Origin: Silene latifolia
Lineage: Eukaryota > Streptophyta > Magnoliopsida > Caryophyllales > Caryophyllaceae
DNA: 64,000 nt
Direction of reading: 5' to 3'
NCBI RefSeq assembly: GCF_048544455.1
Contig: NC_133529.1
Span: 42,447,456-42,511,455, forward strand
The position numbers and the translations under genes are program-made. Position 1 is the first letter of the stretch; every line of letters starts with the position of its first letter. The notes under the pieces are model-generated. The model saw only the letters and a list, made by a program, of their open reading frames with translations. It did not search any database and was not told where the DNA came from. This document shows positions 10,357 through 22,923 of this stretch, one piece after another.

Positions 10357-13300
10357 ATGACTAATCGAGGTATGTGTCTCATTCTTGCTTAAACATCCGT
10401 ATTAGGCTTAATTTGGATCGAAAAAATTAGGGTTTTTAACCTAAATAATTCAAAAATTTGGGGCTTTTCTCCCAAATGGATTTGCCTTGTGAAATTAAGA
10501 TTAGAAATGGATAATTGGTAGTGTAAGGAACATAACCATGTGTTCTTTTTGAATTTTCATCGAGTATTGAGCATTTGAGTAGAATTGAGACGGTTTCTCA
10601 GCTGTTTCGTAAATTGCTTCGAAAATGGCCTTAGGGTTGCCCATTTGTGATGAAATTTGGTATTTGGGATCCTTGTGTGATCGGTAAACTTCTTACCATA
10701 TCGGATTTTTGATTTGTGATGGCCTTTTCAGGACACTTTTCTAGGGCATAATCGTCGTTATAGCGAAATGCTTTGCCGAAATTTCGACTCAAACCCATTA
10801 CTAGGCTCTAATTTAGACTTGACTTAACCGCTTGATTTACCCCATGAGGGGTCGGGTTTCGAAGGAAATGGCCAAGGATGGCGAGAAAAGGCCATATTCG
10901 GGGCTTGAAAGGCTTCGAATTCACTTTGACCGAGGCTCCCCGTCATTTGACGCGACCTAATTTGCTCTAATTTTGCACGTGACATGGCTTCTACGTCGGG
11001 GAGGGCTCCCATGGACGTGGACACCGACTTTGACCCTTCTCTGACTTTTGAGGAGGTGTTCGAGGAGGTCGTCAAGGAGGAGGCTGATGATGAGGAGGTC
11101 CCGAGGCGGGCCGATGTCGGACGAGGTGGTCGCCAGCTAGCGAGGGCACCTGAGTGGGCTGATAAATGGCATGGTCGACATCTCATTTAGGCAGCGGAGA
11201 GTCACTAGTCTTACAGGACGGTGAAGAGCTTGGTAAGTCACGAACTTGTCATTCTCTCATCGTCTTCCATTATTCGTTTGCCGTTTCATTTCTCTTTCGA
11301 TTTGAGCTAAAGATAGCTTTTTATTGAATCGATACAGGAGGCCGGGAACTTAAGGTCCTTCTCTGGTTACACGACGATGATGGAGGCCTATGCGAGACTG
11401 TCGGAGGAGGAGCAGGCCATCATCGAGCTAGGAGCTTTCGGAGCCTTGGTGGGAGCGTGGAGGGAGATCAAGGAAAGGAAACTTCGGGCTAACCTTTACC
11501 TGATTCGAGCCTTCCTCGATCGGTACTGGGACACGACCTCGACCTTTCACATGCCTTTTGGTGAGGTCGGGGTCACGTTGGAAGACTACGACATGATTTC
11601 TGGTCTGTCGTGTGGAGAGGAGGCTGTGGTGTGGCCGTCAACGGCCATGAGGGTGGACTCGGCTGAGGCCAGGAGGCTAATTGATTGGAACCTGGCGGCG
11701 AGTGCTGCTACGGTTCCCGGGTTAGTGCCGAGCACTTACGTCAGGGATTACTTTTCGGGTAGGACCCCGGCGTTGGTGACGATGGATGGGAGGGATGTGG
11801 CTCCTCCTCCTTGTACTGCGGAGCAAAGGGCTCGTCTATGGCTCTAGTGGTTCTTGTCTTCACTCTACTTTGGAGACAAGGGGGAGAGGCTGTCGACGAA
11901 GCTTCTTCCCTTCCTTTCTGACCTGAGTGACCTAGGTCGTTGGGACTGGGTCACTCCTGGCTTTGCGGTCCTCACGCGCTACATGAGGGCCATGGTTCAT
12001 CCTGAGCTGCTGGAGAAGGGGACTTCTCCTGCTACCGTCGGCCCTGGACTGCTGTTGGAGGTATAAGCCTTCATTTTGTATTATGAAAACTTAATTCTTC
12101 TTTTTATCGAATCGTGAAAGATCATCATCGATTGTCTTGCTTTGCAGGCATGGGTGTACTCCTACTTTGCGGGCTTCGCGCCCAAGAGGATAGAGCCTGA
12201 GCCGAGGGCTTACCTAGTAGTGCGGGACTGGGTGATGTGTCATAAGAAGAGCCAGCGTTCTTCTTTCGATGTCTGTGGATGGGGCGTGAATGCCCTGAAG
12301 CTGAGTGACGTAAGTATTTTTTATCACTTTTACTTCATTGTTTATTCATTATTTCTTAGAAGCGATCGTAATAATGACCCCTTGTTTGCTTGTCTTAGTG
12401 GGTGCCCATGCCTTGGGTGGACTACCCTGATGCCCCTCCTTTCGTGGCTGAGATCCTTCGACCTAGAAGCTCGAGTCGGTTGCTGCTGAGGACGTCCATG
12501 GGTCCGGTGTGGTATCTGGGCGAGCTCTTGACTCGTCAGTGCTCTCGTGATGCTTTCACGGTTCCCATCGATCCTCATCGGACGATGTTTAGGGAGCCTT
12601 CTGACGCTGAGAGGGAGGCTGACTTGGCAGACGTTGATGACGATGCTCTTCTCCTTCCTTGTGAGGAGTACTCTCTATTCGTTCGCCAGAGGCTGGCATA
12701 CTGGCCGGTCGTGGTAAGTGTTTCATTTTCCCTTTTTGAATTGACTTGAAAAAATGAAGAACGATCATCGAATAAAGACTTCTTTTGAATTTTGCAGGGG
12801 GTTGAGGAGGCGGGCGTCGAGCCCCCAGCGTACCCCGAGACCCTTGAGTACACTGACTCGGCGGGGATGACGACGATCTCCGAGCTCCGCGACTTCAGCG
12901 AGCGGTGACAGATGCTGGCCTGGAGGAGTGACGGCATTTGATTAGGAGGGTAAGCCTCCGATTCAGTTAGCTTTTGTTGTTGTATAAGAATACATTTGTC
13001 TATTTTATTGGAAAATCTTTCGTTTATTGAAATGCAGGTGGCGCCGTCGCGGTACGTGGCGCTGTGGAGGGTGGCCAACCGGCTATGGGCTACAGCCATT
13101 GAGGCACTTGTTGGCGGCCGAGGACGATAGGTATGAACCTCTCATTCATTTTATTTTGAATTCTGTTGTAATTTTTTCGCATTTTGTTTGAAATGATTGA
13201 AATGAGGCATTTCTTTGTCATTTGCAGAGGGAGCGCGACCTGGAGCGGGAGCTGGCACAGTCCCAGGAGGAGACGGCTTGCCTGTTGAGGGAGTTGGAGG

Positions 13301-13365
13301 TCAGGGACGCCGAGATCGCTGCTCTCGAGGCTAGGGTCACCGAGCGAGGTGGCGACCAGGAGTAG
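10357..13365 (+). pseudogene. Antisense eight-exon plant-mobile-domain protein gene of element A (broken)
   Basis: This gene runs opposite to gag-pol. Exons, set by GT-AG borders and by alignment with the B copy, are 10357-10369, 10979-11232, 11338-12060, 12148-12309, 12399-12713, 12798-12949, 13038-13130 and 13228-13365. The 13-nt first exon encodes MTNR. Exon 2 is acidic, and exon 3 has the plant-mobile-domain-like core (ERGAFGALV-type start, FHMPFGEVGVTLEDY, ISGL). Exon 8 encodes a charged heptad-rich coiled coil. Mobile-domain proteins are known as transposon passengers and as plant MAIN/MAIL proteins; their biochemical role here is unknown. Lesions include stops at 11188 and 11206, TAG for Trp at 11845, stops near 12906 and 12930, TAG at the end of exon 7, and a first intron acceptor changed from CAG to CAC. 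Confidence 0.8.
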
Positions 13366-14016
13366 TTGTCTTTGCTTATGTTTTCGTCGGCTGTGTTGTA
13401 TACATTTTGTACATTTAGGACTTCATTTTGGACTTTTGGACTTGTTTTGGGCAAGAGCCCCCAGTTTGATGTATATATAGCATTTTGATTGTATATATGA
13501 TGGCCTGTGTGTCTTTGTTGCTGGGTTGTATGTTTGTTCCTGCAGGTTAGCTTAAAACAGGTTTGGTAGATGATGGTTTACGCCGTCACGCTGCCAAAAT
13601 TTACATAGGATTACACGTAAACACATAATATATACATGGCGTAAATTAGCGCGAAATGAGGAAAAGACCTAAAAATGCGAAAAAAATGCCCAGAAATGAC
13701 GAAAATGCCAAAAAAATGACCGGGCGGTAGGGAGGGCTACCCCCTAAAAAAACGTAAAAAAGAAATCTATAAGTTTGAAATAAAATGTGAAACGAGGAGT
13801 AAAATGATTCCCCCAAAAAAGAAAACAAAATGAAATGGGTAAGTGTGCATATTTGGCAAAAATGTCGATTTTGTCTCGAAAAGCGCGCCCGGAAAATTAG
13901 GAAACATAAAATATGGTAATTTGACGGAATTACCAAAATAATTAGCCTATAGGAATAGGAAATTATAGGCAAACTAAATTAGGAAAGATCCAAAGCTGAA
14001 AATCACGAAATCAGCC
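13366..14016. other. Intergenic region between the two antisense genes of A
   Basis: No gene is supported. It begins with the 3' untranslated part of the mobile-domain gene, including a CCCCCAGTTTG block shared with B. It then becomes A-rich sequence with short runs such as CCCCAAAAAAG. The B equivalent is 25890-26606. Confidence 0.5.
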
Positions 14017-14083
14017 TGGGGAAGAGGCGCATCACGAGCGGCGATCCTTCGAAGAGGCGCAGCAGGTGCTGCGCCATTTCCCC
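14017..14083. repeat. Palindromic GCGCAG module upstream of antisense DUF7745-like gene (A)
   Basis: The second inverted repeat, at 14056-14075, is GGCGCAGCAGGTGCTGCGCC, a perfect 9-bp stem with a 2-nt loop. Outer arms are GGGGAAGAGG and ATTTCCCC. It ends 40 nt before the TATA box of the gene. Confidence 0.85.
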
Positions 14084-14123
14084 ATGTCTTCAGTTCTGAC
14101 GGAAATTAGGAAACAGCTTTGAG

Positions 14124-14131
14124 TATAAATA
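14124..14131 (+). promoter_or_regulatory. TATA box of antisense DUF7745-like gene (A)
   Basis: TATAAATA in the context AGTATAAATATAG lies 96 nt upstream of the ATG at 14227. The same spacing and context occur in the B copy at 26717. Confidence 0.75.
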
Positions 14132-14226
14132 TAGACGCCAAGGGAGCTTTTATTCTCATAATTCTTCCATCTTTCTTCCGTCTATTACATAAAACTCTCC
14201 TATTTACATAGAAAGATTTAAAAATC

Positions 14227-15710
14227 ATGGATGCCTTTGAAAACCGTCTCATGGAGTGGAAAAATGAATTTACAAACTTTGGAAAGCATGATATGGGTGC
14301 TTTCAATTTGGGGTCGATTTTGAGTCTCAAATTGGTGAAGGTTGTGAACCCTTTCTTGGATGCTTGTCTCGAATATTGGGACTCTAATTTCCATGTATTT
14401 GCCTTCCCTGGAGGTGATATATGTCCTTTTCTTGAGGAGATTGCTGCAATTGGAGGATGGGATCCAGAAAATATGCCTGCCATACCCTCTAGCTCTCAAG
14501 GGTACAAAAGCAAATTTAGAGATTTACTTGGACTGACTAAAGCTAGGGTTGACCGTCTGGTGACCTCAAAAGGAGTTCGTATGCTTGATTTTATTGATCG
14601 ATTTGTAAACAGGGAAGACCCTTCTATTTCTTACGTGGCGAGGCGTAGGGCATTCGGGTTTTGCCTGCTACATGGTTATGTCCTTCGTGGGCATGTTGAT
14701 AAGGAAATGAGAGGAGATCCTCGTTACTTGAGTTTGGTTGAACAGACGGAGCTGCGCAGGAGCCCAGCGTGTCTGTGCCTAGGAGAAATCATTTTGGGGC
14801 TGGATAATTGAAAAGCCAACCGCGAGCTTCCTTAGTTGGGAAGTCCTATCATTTTTCAGGTAAGAACCTCTTTCTCTCTCTTTTTTTTCTGTATAATGCC
14901 AACCTTTTTCCTTTTTTTTTTAATTTTTGGTAGGTTTGGCTCATGGAGCGTCTGCGGTTGATCGAGCCCCCAGTTAATGTGCCAGGATATCATGCTCGGT
15001 CGATTGCGATGAGGACCAGGCTTTATATGGTGGACTTCACCGGGGTTTGCGACTATTGGGAGAACAAGTTGAAGAATGAAGGTGGTCCTTTGATCAGATG
15101 GGTTGTGCCCTGGTGGCATCTCAAGTCAGTCACTAGAGTGTCATCCTTAGATCCTACTCGGTCAGTTCGCATTTCTGGCATGGAATTCATGATATGCATC
15201 TTCCCGGAGAGATTGATGAGGCAGGTGGTCCTTAAACAGAAGATTCCTAGGCTTGATACCGTTCCTGAGACTGCATTGGCACATACTACCGAGAGTCATA
15301 GAGAGTGGGCCCTCAAGTGGGCTCAGAGGAACATGTGGTTCATACATTCTTCTGTTGGTTCATTATGGGTATCAGATTCATACTTGCAATGGAGAAAGGT
15401 TACTACTCCTGAGGAGCGCGAGAACTTGAGGAAGCGAGAGCCCGTTGATTACAAGATTCGTGAGGTAGCAAAGGAGAACCAAAAGTATTTGACTGAGGGG
15501 GAGGAAGAGGCCGGATTCCGAGTCGTTCACCCGTCGAAGAAACCAAAGACTGCTCCTGCCGCAGAGATGGTGGTTGATCGAAACGGTAAGGCTAGACCGT
15601 GAGAGAGACCTTTGGTGATTAGATCCGAGATAGCACAAAAGCGCCCGGCTCGTGGTCGAGACAAGAAGTATGATAAAAATGACAAAGGCAAAGGAAAGAT
15701 GGAAGAGTAG
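14227..15710 (+). pseudogene. Antisense two-exon DUF7745-like gene of element A (broken)
   Basis: Exon 1 is 14227-14859 and exon 2 is 14934-15710, joined across a T-rich GT-AG intron at the same place as in B. The protein starts MDAFENRL. It has a conserved helical core with FAFPGGDICPF, ISYVARRRAFGFCLLHGYV and SPACLCLGEI, then exon 2 with ERLRLIEPP and WKLAQRN-like stretches. The tail is very basic and Lys-rich (DKKYDKNDKGKGKMEE), possibly for nuclear entry or nucleic acid binding. The DUF7745 match is from memory of that family's Trp/Gly/Glu pattern and is tentative; distant relation to mobile-domain proteins is possible. Stops occur at 14809, near 14833 and at 15601. Function is unknown. 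Confidence 0.7.
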
Positions 15711-15721
15711 CCTAAGTCGTA

Positions 15722-15732
15722 GTATTATTTAA

Positions 15733-15811
<79 letters not shown>
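15722..15811. repeat. (ATT)n microsatellite
   Basis: About 90 nt of nearly pure ATT/TTA repeats lie just downstream of the antisense DUF7745-like gene. The same position in element B, near 28333, has only a few units, so the expansion is specific to A. Confidence 0.95.
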
Positions 15812-16317
15812 TGTAATAAGTGGTGGGGTTTTTAGAATCCTAGCCTATTTATTTTTCAGCATTTTTATATTATGTGACGTATTATTATTGTTTATGGAAG
15901 AAATGAATAAAAGATTAATTAGTTATGAAACTATTGTGATTTTTCTTTTATTATTCTTGTCGAGTTTCAAGTGCAAATGTAAATGTCCTTCTATTTACAT
16001 TTAAAATAATGGGTTGTATCCTGTGAAGGATTGCCTACGTATTCATTTAAAAAAATGAAATTAAACCCTTGCGCGTAGTTCGAGTAAATGTAAAAGAATA
16101 ACTGTTCTAAGCAAGAGCTTGTACCGAACTAGAAAATAAGCATGTGCTTTACTTACTCATAAAATACAATTGAATTTTGATGATATGAGGATGACGAATT
16201 GTCAGAATGCAAGAGCAAGGTGACATAAGCTTTATTTCAGCGGGCCAAGGGCCATTTTTTATTTCGTGTCGCATGAGCAGTACGTGGGTGTTACGCGAGC
16301 CGCGTTTTTGTCGTATG
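15812..16317. other. Non-coding region between convergent antisense gene and integrase of A
   Basis: The plus-strand DUF7745-like gene and minus-strand pol converge here. Sequence is conserved with B (28321-28871), including a block with GGATTGCCTACGTATTCAT, but no gene is supported. Terminators for both strands would be expected here. Confidence 0.5.
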
Positions 16318-19300
16318 CTAAGCATAATATCGTTTTAGTTGGTCGAGGTTAGTTGGGTTAGCAAATTCATTCCCATCTAGGTCTGTGATCCTAACCGCAC
16401 TCCCTGGGAGTATGGATTTGACCAAGAATGGTCCGGCTAAGTTGGGTTTAAACTTTCCTCGTGGATCGACAGGTAGAAGTGCTCTAACTGATTTGAGGAC
16501 TAAGTCTCCTTCTTTGATGTTTCTAGGCTTAACCCTTTTGTTGAAGGCTCGTTTTTATACGTGCCTGGTATGTGTTTATGTTATGCAATGCACGCAATCT
16601 TCGTTCATCCAAGAGGATGAGTTCTTTGTACCTATCTTTCTTCCAATCGACTTCTGAAATTTGACTTTCGAGTAGAATGCATAAGGATGGGATCTCTAGT
16701 TCAACTTGTTGTACAGCTTCCATGCCGTAAGTTAAGTAGAAAGGTGTAGCCCCAGTGGGCGTCCTAACGGATGTGCGATAACCCCATAGGGCGAATGGTA
16801 TCGTACTGGGCCAATCGCGATAATTATCGATCATTTTCTTGAGGATTGTGACAACATTCTTATTGGTTGCTCTACCGCGCCATTGGTTTGTGGTCTGTAT
16901 GGCGAGGAATGGTGGTGTTTGATTTTGTACTTGGCTAGCAATTGTTCAGTTTCAGCCTGAAGTGTGATCCATTGTCACTGATGATCTCATGTGGGCAACC
17001 ATATCGACAGATGATATTGGTTTGTATGAACTTTGCCACATTTTTGGTTGCGAGACTAGTGTAAGATGCCGCTTCGACCCATTTGGTGAAATAGTCGATA
17101 GACACCAAAATGAAATAGTGACCTCCTGTTCCGGCTGGGGTGATCTTCCCGATGATGTCGATTCCCCAAGCAGAAAATGGCCAAGGAGATGTCTTGGTGT
17201 AGAGTAGTGAAGGAGGGACACGTTGCACATTCCCAAAGATTTGGCAGTTATGGCAGTGTCTGACATACATGATGCAATCGGATTCCATTGGGGTTCGGTA
17301 ATATCCAAGACGCATGATTTTTTTTGCCATCATTGGTCCACTCATGTGAGGGCTGCATTCTCCATCATGAAATTCTTCCATCACTTTCTATGCCTGTGAA
17401 TGATCAAGGCAACGTAAAACTACACCAAGAGGTGTTCTTTTGTACAATTCTCCTTGCATGAGGAGATATTGAGAGGCGAGTAGGCGTATAGCACGTTTCC
17501 CTCTCTTATCCATGTCTGGTGGATATGTACCATTGAGCTTGAAGTTTACAATGGCCTGAAACCAAGGCTCCCCTGGGTTTTCCTCTTCATCTGTAATTTG
17601 GTGCACATAGGCTAGTTCTGACCGTCGTTCGATGCATAAAGGCATTTCTACCATGTCGTCTGGCATGTTAATCAGTGATGCAAGTTTTGCAAGAGCGTCT
17701 GCAAACTGATTTTCTTCTCGAGGTAGATGCAGGTAGGTCACTTGATCGAAGAATTGGGCAACCTGATCTATCCTAGCCTGATAGGGTGCTAGACTTTCAC
17801 TTCGAATTTTCCAAGATCCCGTAATTAGGTTGATGATCAAGGATGAATCTCCGTGAACTCGAAGATTTTTGATGCCTAAACTTACTGCTGCTTGTAGCCC
17901 AATGAGGCAAGCTTCATATTCTGCCGCGTTATTTGTCACCTCGAAGTCGAGTTTGACAGAAAGTGGTGTATGCTCACCTTCAGGAGAAATGAGCAATACC
18001 CCTATTCCAAATCCTCTTAAGTTCGATGCTCCATCAAAATAAAGGTCCCAAGAGTCTACGCTAGTTTGTAGTGTATCCTCGTCTGGGAATGACCATGTGT
18101 CTACTTCTTGGTTGTCGTTGATGGGATTATCTGCGAAAAATTCAGCGACCGCGAGACCCTTTATAACCTTCAGAGGTACGTATTCAAGATCGAATTCTGA
18201 GAGCATTAATGTCCACCTTTCCAAGCGTCTATTGAGAACGGGTTTTTCGAAGAGGTATTTGATAGGATCCATTTTGGAGTACACTTTGACTAAGTAGCTA
18301 AGCATGTAATGGCGTAGCTTCTTCGTTGCCCACACAAGAGCGAGGCATGTCTTTTCGAGAGGTGTGTACTTGCATTCATAGTCCAAGAACTTATTACTAA
18401 GGTAGTAGAGAGCTCTTTCTTCTTTTCCAACGGTTTGTGCTAGCATAGCCCCCATGGCTGTTTCGGTCACTGTGAGATATAAACCAAGAGGTTGATCTCG
18501 TTGTAGAGGCAAGAGCACTGGTGGTTTGGCTAGTATCTCTTTAATTTTGTCAAACGCCTTTTGACAATCGTCATCTTATATGGTATGATCTGTTTTCTTG
18601 AGCTTCTTGAATATGGGTTCACAGATCATGGTAAGTTTCGATATGAATCAACTTATGTATTGCACCTTGCCTAAAAATCCCCTAACCTCCTTCTCTGTCT
18701 GACATTGTGGCATTTCGATTAGAGCTTTGATTTTGGAAGGGTCGATTTCTATTCCCCGTTGACTAACGACATATCCCATAAGCTTACCTGACATTACTCC
18801 AAATGCGCATTTCTGAGGATTGAGCCTCATGTTGTACTTCCGTAGTCTTAGGAAGAACTTGACAATCATATCATCCATGTACACCTCTACTTCTTTATGC
18901 ATCATGTCATGTAGGAGTGTGGTCGCAGTGCGTTGATACGTAGCTCCAGCATTGATTAACCCGAATGGCATAACAGTGTAACAATAAATGCCCCATTAAG
19001 TAACAAAGGTAGTCTTATGCATGTCTTCTATGGCCTTCTTGATCTGATTATATCCTGCATATCCATCCTTGAAGGACAATAACGCGTGATCTGCTATATT
19101 GTCTACCAATATGTCGATATGTGGTAGAGGAAAGTTGTCCTTGGGACTCGCTTTGTTTAAGTCTCTGAAATCAACACAAACTCGGATTCTCCCATCCTTT
19201 TTGGGTACGGGTACTATGTTGGCCACCCAATCTGAATACTCGGAAACTTTGATGAACCCGGCTTTGAATTGTTTATCGACTTCTTCTTTGATCTTAAGAG

Positions 19301-19394
19301 ACCATTTTGTCCTCATCTGACGAAGCTTCTGTTTTACAGGTTTGAAACCTGGTTTGATTGGAATTCTATGTTCTGCAATATCCCTGTCGATCCC
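16318..19394 (-). pseudogene. Truncated pol of element A: RT, RNase H, second RNase H, integrase
   Basis: Read on the minus strand from 19394, it opens inside RT, because B inserted upstream. RT has KDGRIRVCVDFRDL, MPFGLINAGATYQR and a YMDDMIV active site near 18870. About 40 nt just after YMDDMIV are missing relative to B. RNase H follows (18518-18090) and then a second, archaeal-type RNase H with FDGASN and NNAAEYEA near 18040-17900. Integrase has an HHCC-type finger ending CHNC, the GIDIIG and SDNG acid motifs, and a C-terminal domain ending RYYA at 16318. No chromodomain is seen. In-frame stops occur near 18998, 18648, 18580 and 17388, with frameshifts near 16930 and 16835 and in the integrase tail. 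Confidence 0.85.
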
Positions 19395-20092
19395 TGTGGA
19401 CACGGCCCCACGGGGGCGCTTGGGAAACAAGCGTTTGCATTTGTGGAGTCGCCACCAATTTATTGTGGAAAATTAGAAACCGTTTGAATACCTCGTGTCA
19501 TGTCAAGACACAAAGTAGTGACATGAACACCAAGAACTCGTTACCCTTAGCATTCTATGTCTAGAATGACTCTCGTGGATGCCAATGAACACGGATGTTC
19601 ACAGAGATCTGGAGTAAGGGGTGAGGGTACGTATTAGGAAGCTCTTTTGATCGAACACCTTATCCTGCCCGCCTCGATAGCGGCCTCTACTAATGATTAG
19701 GGAAAATCGTCTATACTCGATATATTGTCGATTATATGCATGCAATGCAACATCCACGTTTTGATCCTAACATGTGAAAATTAACTAAGTCGGTGAACAA
19801 TTAATTTAACATACAATTGAGTCGAAGTAGAGATTAAGATTGATTACATGTGGAAACATACAAACAATGCGATAAAAGAAATACAATAAAGAAAATTACG
19901 ATAATGAAAATGACAATAATTACAACGGATTAATGATTTATGTCAAAAATACCTTTAAAACGGAAAATTTGGGAAAAGAAAGAATAAATAAATTAGGGAA
20001 CAGGAATTAGGCGATAATACGAAAAATAGTAGATTAATACGTAATCTAATTAAACTAGGTGAAGGCGAACGGGAGTTCGAGAGAAATCAACT

Positions 20093-20144
20093 GGAACAGG
20101 CGCAAAGAAAGCTGCGCCCTCTGAAGTGGCGCAGCGATTCTTCT
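20093..20144. repeat. Palindromic GCGCAG module 1, LTR of B
   Basis: The same position as module 1 of LTR A, with more decayed dyads (GGCGCAAAGAAAGCTGCGCC is clear). Confidence 0.65.
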
Positions 20145-20674
20145 TTTTTAGTCGATTTCGCGTGTGAAGCCGAATCGCAAATCGTTAGTATTCATGGGTG
20201 AAATTTAATGATTGATTACGATATATGACTCGGATGAAAGTGATTTAATACATTAATTACATGTGAATGAGTCATAAAAGCGATAAAACATGGATGAGAC
20301 GAATGTAAACGAATTAATTACATGAATGAAAGATTGATTAGTGACATGAGTGAACTAATTAGGGTAAATATAACGAATTAATGAAGAGCTAAGGACGAAC
20401 AAACAGATGGGAATATACCAAAGATCGAATTCCAGAAACTCGATATGAATGAATCGAATCTCTACAACCCGGATTGATTTTAATGACGAAAACCCGCATA
20501 TATTAGATTATAAGGGATTTAAGTCGGGATTTAACGATGAATTATATACTAACAGTGATTAACAATATGTTGAATTATTATGTGAACGAAACAAGAGCAA
20601 ATAATAACGAAAGAAAACAAAGAAACGAAACTAACAGAGGACGAAGGAAGAAGAAAGGAAGCGAGGCTGCGGCT

Positions 20675-20743
20675 GCCTCATGAAGAGGTGCAAAGCAGTG
20701 CTGCGTCCCTTCAAGAGGCGCGCAGCGATTCTTTGCGTCCTTT
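20675..20743. repeat. Palindromic GCGCAG module 2, LTR of B
   Basis: Two inverted repeats, GTGCAAAGCAGTGCTGCGTC and CGCGCAGCGATTCTTTGCGT, lie in the middle of the LTR. LTR A has only one repeat here. Confidence 0.65.
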
Positions 20744-21180
20744 CTCGGCGTCTCTCTCCTGATAACCCGTAAAAAAGGTTTTAAACATGGTTTACAAATC
20801 GGTTTTTAGAAGTACTTTCGACATAAACCTTACATGATGATTACAAAAAGTAAATAACAATAAATAAAGAAGGCTTTACACCCTCAGACTTGCATGTTTG
20901 ACGAAACGAGACGAACTAAGTTTATGTTTTAGTGATGCTCGACTCGAATGTAACGAAAGTGCCCTCGTAAGAGTAAAACGATTAAGATTAATTAATGTGA
21001 TTATGGTGGAGTTGGTCAAATTGGTCGGTCATGCAAACGAGGCTGGTACTCAGAAGGATCCGAGCTTACGTGGTCGAAAGTTCAAGCACGTAGGCGCCAA
21101 AAAGTAAGAACGTGGTCTAGAATGCAAAGGGAGAAGAGAAGGGCGGACACTCGCGTCAGAAATATGAGGAGTGAAGGCTC

Positions 21181-21190
21181 CTATTTATAC
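21181..21190 (-). promoter_or_regulatory. TATA box of LTR B promoter
   Basis: The minus strand reads GTATAAATAG within AGTATAAATAGGAG. Palindromic module 3 lies about 92 nt upstream on the minus strand. Confidence 0.7.
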
Positions 21191-21282
21191 TAATCACGTG
21201 GAGGAATTAGGGCTTTCGGAGAGACTTTGGAAGTGAATCTCGAAAAGATATGAAAAGATATGAAAAAATACGCAGAAAAGGA

Positions 21283-21352
21283 CTTGGGAAGAGGCGCAGC
21301 ATGCACTGCATCCCTTGGAAGAGGCGCAGCACCTGCTGCGTCTGTTCCCAAG
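21283..21352. repeat. Palindromic GCGCAG module 3, LTR of B (promoter-proximal)
   Basis: Two tandem inverted repeats lie between CTTGGGAAGAGG and CTGTTCCCAAG arms. The second core, GCGCAGCACCTGCTGCGTC, is nearly perfect. Confidence 0.8.
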
Positions 21353-21758
21353 TGGTTTCCTCTGCGGAAGAAAGATTTCCGTGTTTAATTTATGGAATAA
21401 CAGATTAATCTTATTTTCCTTAATATTTTGTGTGAATATTACGGGAAGTTCTTTACCAAAGGCTAAATGATTGTGAAATATGGAATAGAAATATCCGGAA
21501 CATTCCAGAACATTCTGACTCGGGATTTAGCGGTTATCAGAAAATGAAGGCGGTTTTAGGCCCGGACTCCAAATGTACTTTAATTACTGTCAAAACGACC
21601 GTATCGACGCGTAGATGACAATTAAGAGGTAGACATAAATGTTTGAGCAATCACTTGACAATAAACTTACGAACTGTCACAAATCGTTCCGCGTACCAAA
21701 CATGCGGCCAAATCATCACCGGGTGGTTTGCGGGAGGTGCAGAAATGAGGTATCTACA

Positions 21759-21772
21759 GAGCCCCCACTTTG
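21759..21772 (-). promoter_or_regulatory. Polypurine tract of element B
   Basis: The minus strand AAAGTGGGGGCTC abuts the LTR end at 21758. Confidence 0.8.
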
Positions 21773-22023
21773 ACTGAGGCTTGGACAAGGCGAAAGTCAA
21801 AGTATAGCCATCAGGTCAATCGAAGTTTACAGCCTGACGACTATGGCGACGCGAGGCGGCTCAAGGGGTCTGAACCAAGGACCTGTCGTCAGGAACATTT
21901 TAGAGTCGGTCGACAATCGGGGAGGGTCGTTTAAAGTCCATTAGACTACGTAAGGAAGCTCATCAGCCATAAGAAGAGACCATACCTGGAACTTCTTTCT
22001 CATGATGCTTCTGGAGGTGCATG

Positions 22024-22114
22024 GGAGCTAAGGTTAAGCATAGGAGCTAAGGGTAAGCGTAGGAGCTAAGGGTAAGCATAAGAGCTAAGGGTAAGCATAG
22101 GAGCTAAGGGTAAG
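22024..22114. repeat. 19-bp tandem repeat, about 4.8 copies
   Basis: The unit GGAGCTAAGGGTAAGCATA is repeated head to tail with one or two changes per copy. It lies between LTR B and the antisense mobile-domain gene. It is absent at the matching place in A, so it arose or expanded in B. Confidence 0.9.
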
Positions 22115-22723
22115 ACCTAAAAGATATATAAGGATTGTGCTAGGGCATGGGACCCTAAAGGAAAGCATCAATGGGGAGGGGCCAAATATAAGTTCAACCT
22201 GAGAGGTAACTAAGGCTTGAGTGTAAGAACTCTGCCGGTCTGGGAACTTCTGGAGAACGACACCTTCATCGTACTCCGTGGGGAAATAAGAAATATCGCG
22301 AGTAGGCAGGACACAGGCGGGAACTGCTGGGAGAAATCTGCTTGGGTAGTCTTCAAACAAACTTCAGAAGAACTTGAGAAGGACAATTGTATGTCATGAA
22401 CTCTCGTTGGGGAAAACCTTGTCGGGAACCAATCTCCATCTCTCGAGTGGGATTGTCTATCCGCTTACTCTCGCTGGGGGAATATAATGAAGGCGTGTCG
22501 AACCACCTGTTAGAGAATACTTGCTCGTTGTGACAAGCAAGGTCTTGGAGTAAATAAATAATGTACGATAGTCTGCAGTTGGCTTACAAATGTGGGTCTG
22601 AGCAAAGAATAATCGTCAAACGGACCAGAAAAGATAAAATGGCATCGGGGAAGAGGCGCACCAAAGATGGGCCCACAAATAACGAACTCATAACGAATTT
22701 TTGAAAATTCGTATGAAGGGAAG
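22115..22723. other. Non-coding leader region of B
   Basis: This is the rest of the stretch between the 3' LTR and the antisense mobile-domain gene. It partly matches 9770-10157 of element A. No gene is supported. Confidence 0.5.
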
Positions 22724-22790
22724 TTGAGGAAGAGGCACAGCAAGAGCTGCGTCTCTTGGAAGAGGCGTAGCACTTGCTGCGTCTATTCCT
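22724..22790. repeat. Palindromic GCGCAG module upstream of antisense mobile-domain gene (B)
   Basis: Two tandem inverted repeats lie in the same architecture as at 10158-10221 of A and end 133 nt before the ATG at 22924, against 135 nt in A. Confidence 0.8.
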
Positions 22791-22923
22791 GGGGGTGTCT
22801 TTCCTGCGTAAAAGCGTGATGAAACAGGGGTTTCATTTCATTATTTCGAAACACAAATCATCAATTTCTCTCTCAAATCTCAACCATTTCCGCCAAAATT
22901 TGATCAAAAAGCTTGCATTTGCC

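Larger units (their letters stand above)
19395..21758 (-). mobile_element. 3' LTR of element B
   Basis: Plus-strand termini are TGTGGACACGG and GGTATCTACA, and length is 2364 bp. It includes the approximately 80-bp block missing from LTR A. It contains palindromic modules at about 20093-20144, 20675-20743 and 21283-21352. Confidence 0.9.

Noticed and set aside
10824..11186. Minus-strand ORF opposite exon 2 of the mobile-domain gene
   Set aside because: A shadow of the acidic exon; the exon is supported by splice borders and by the B copy.
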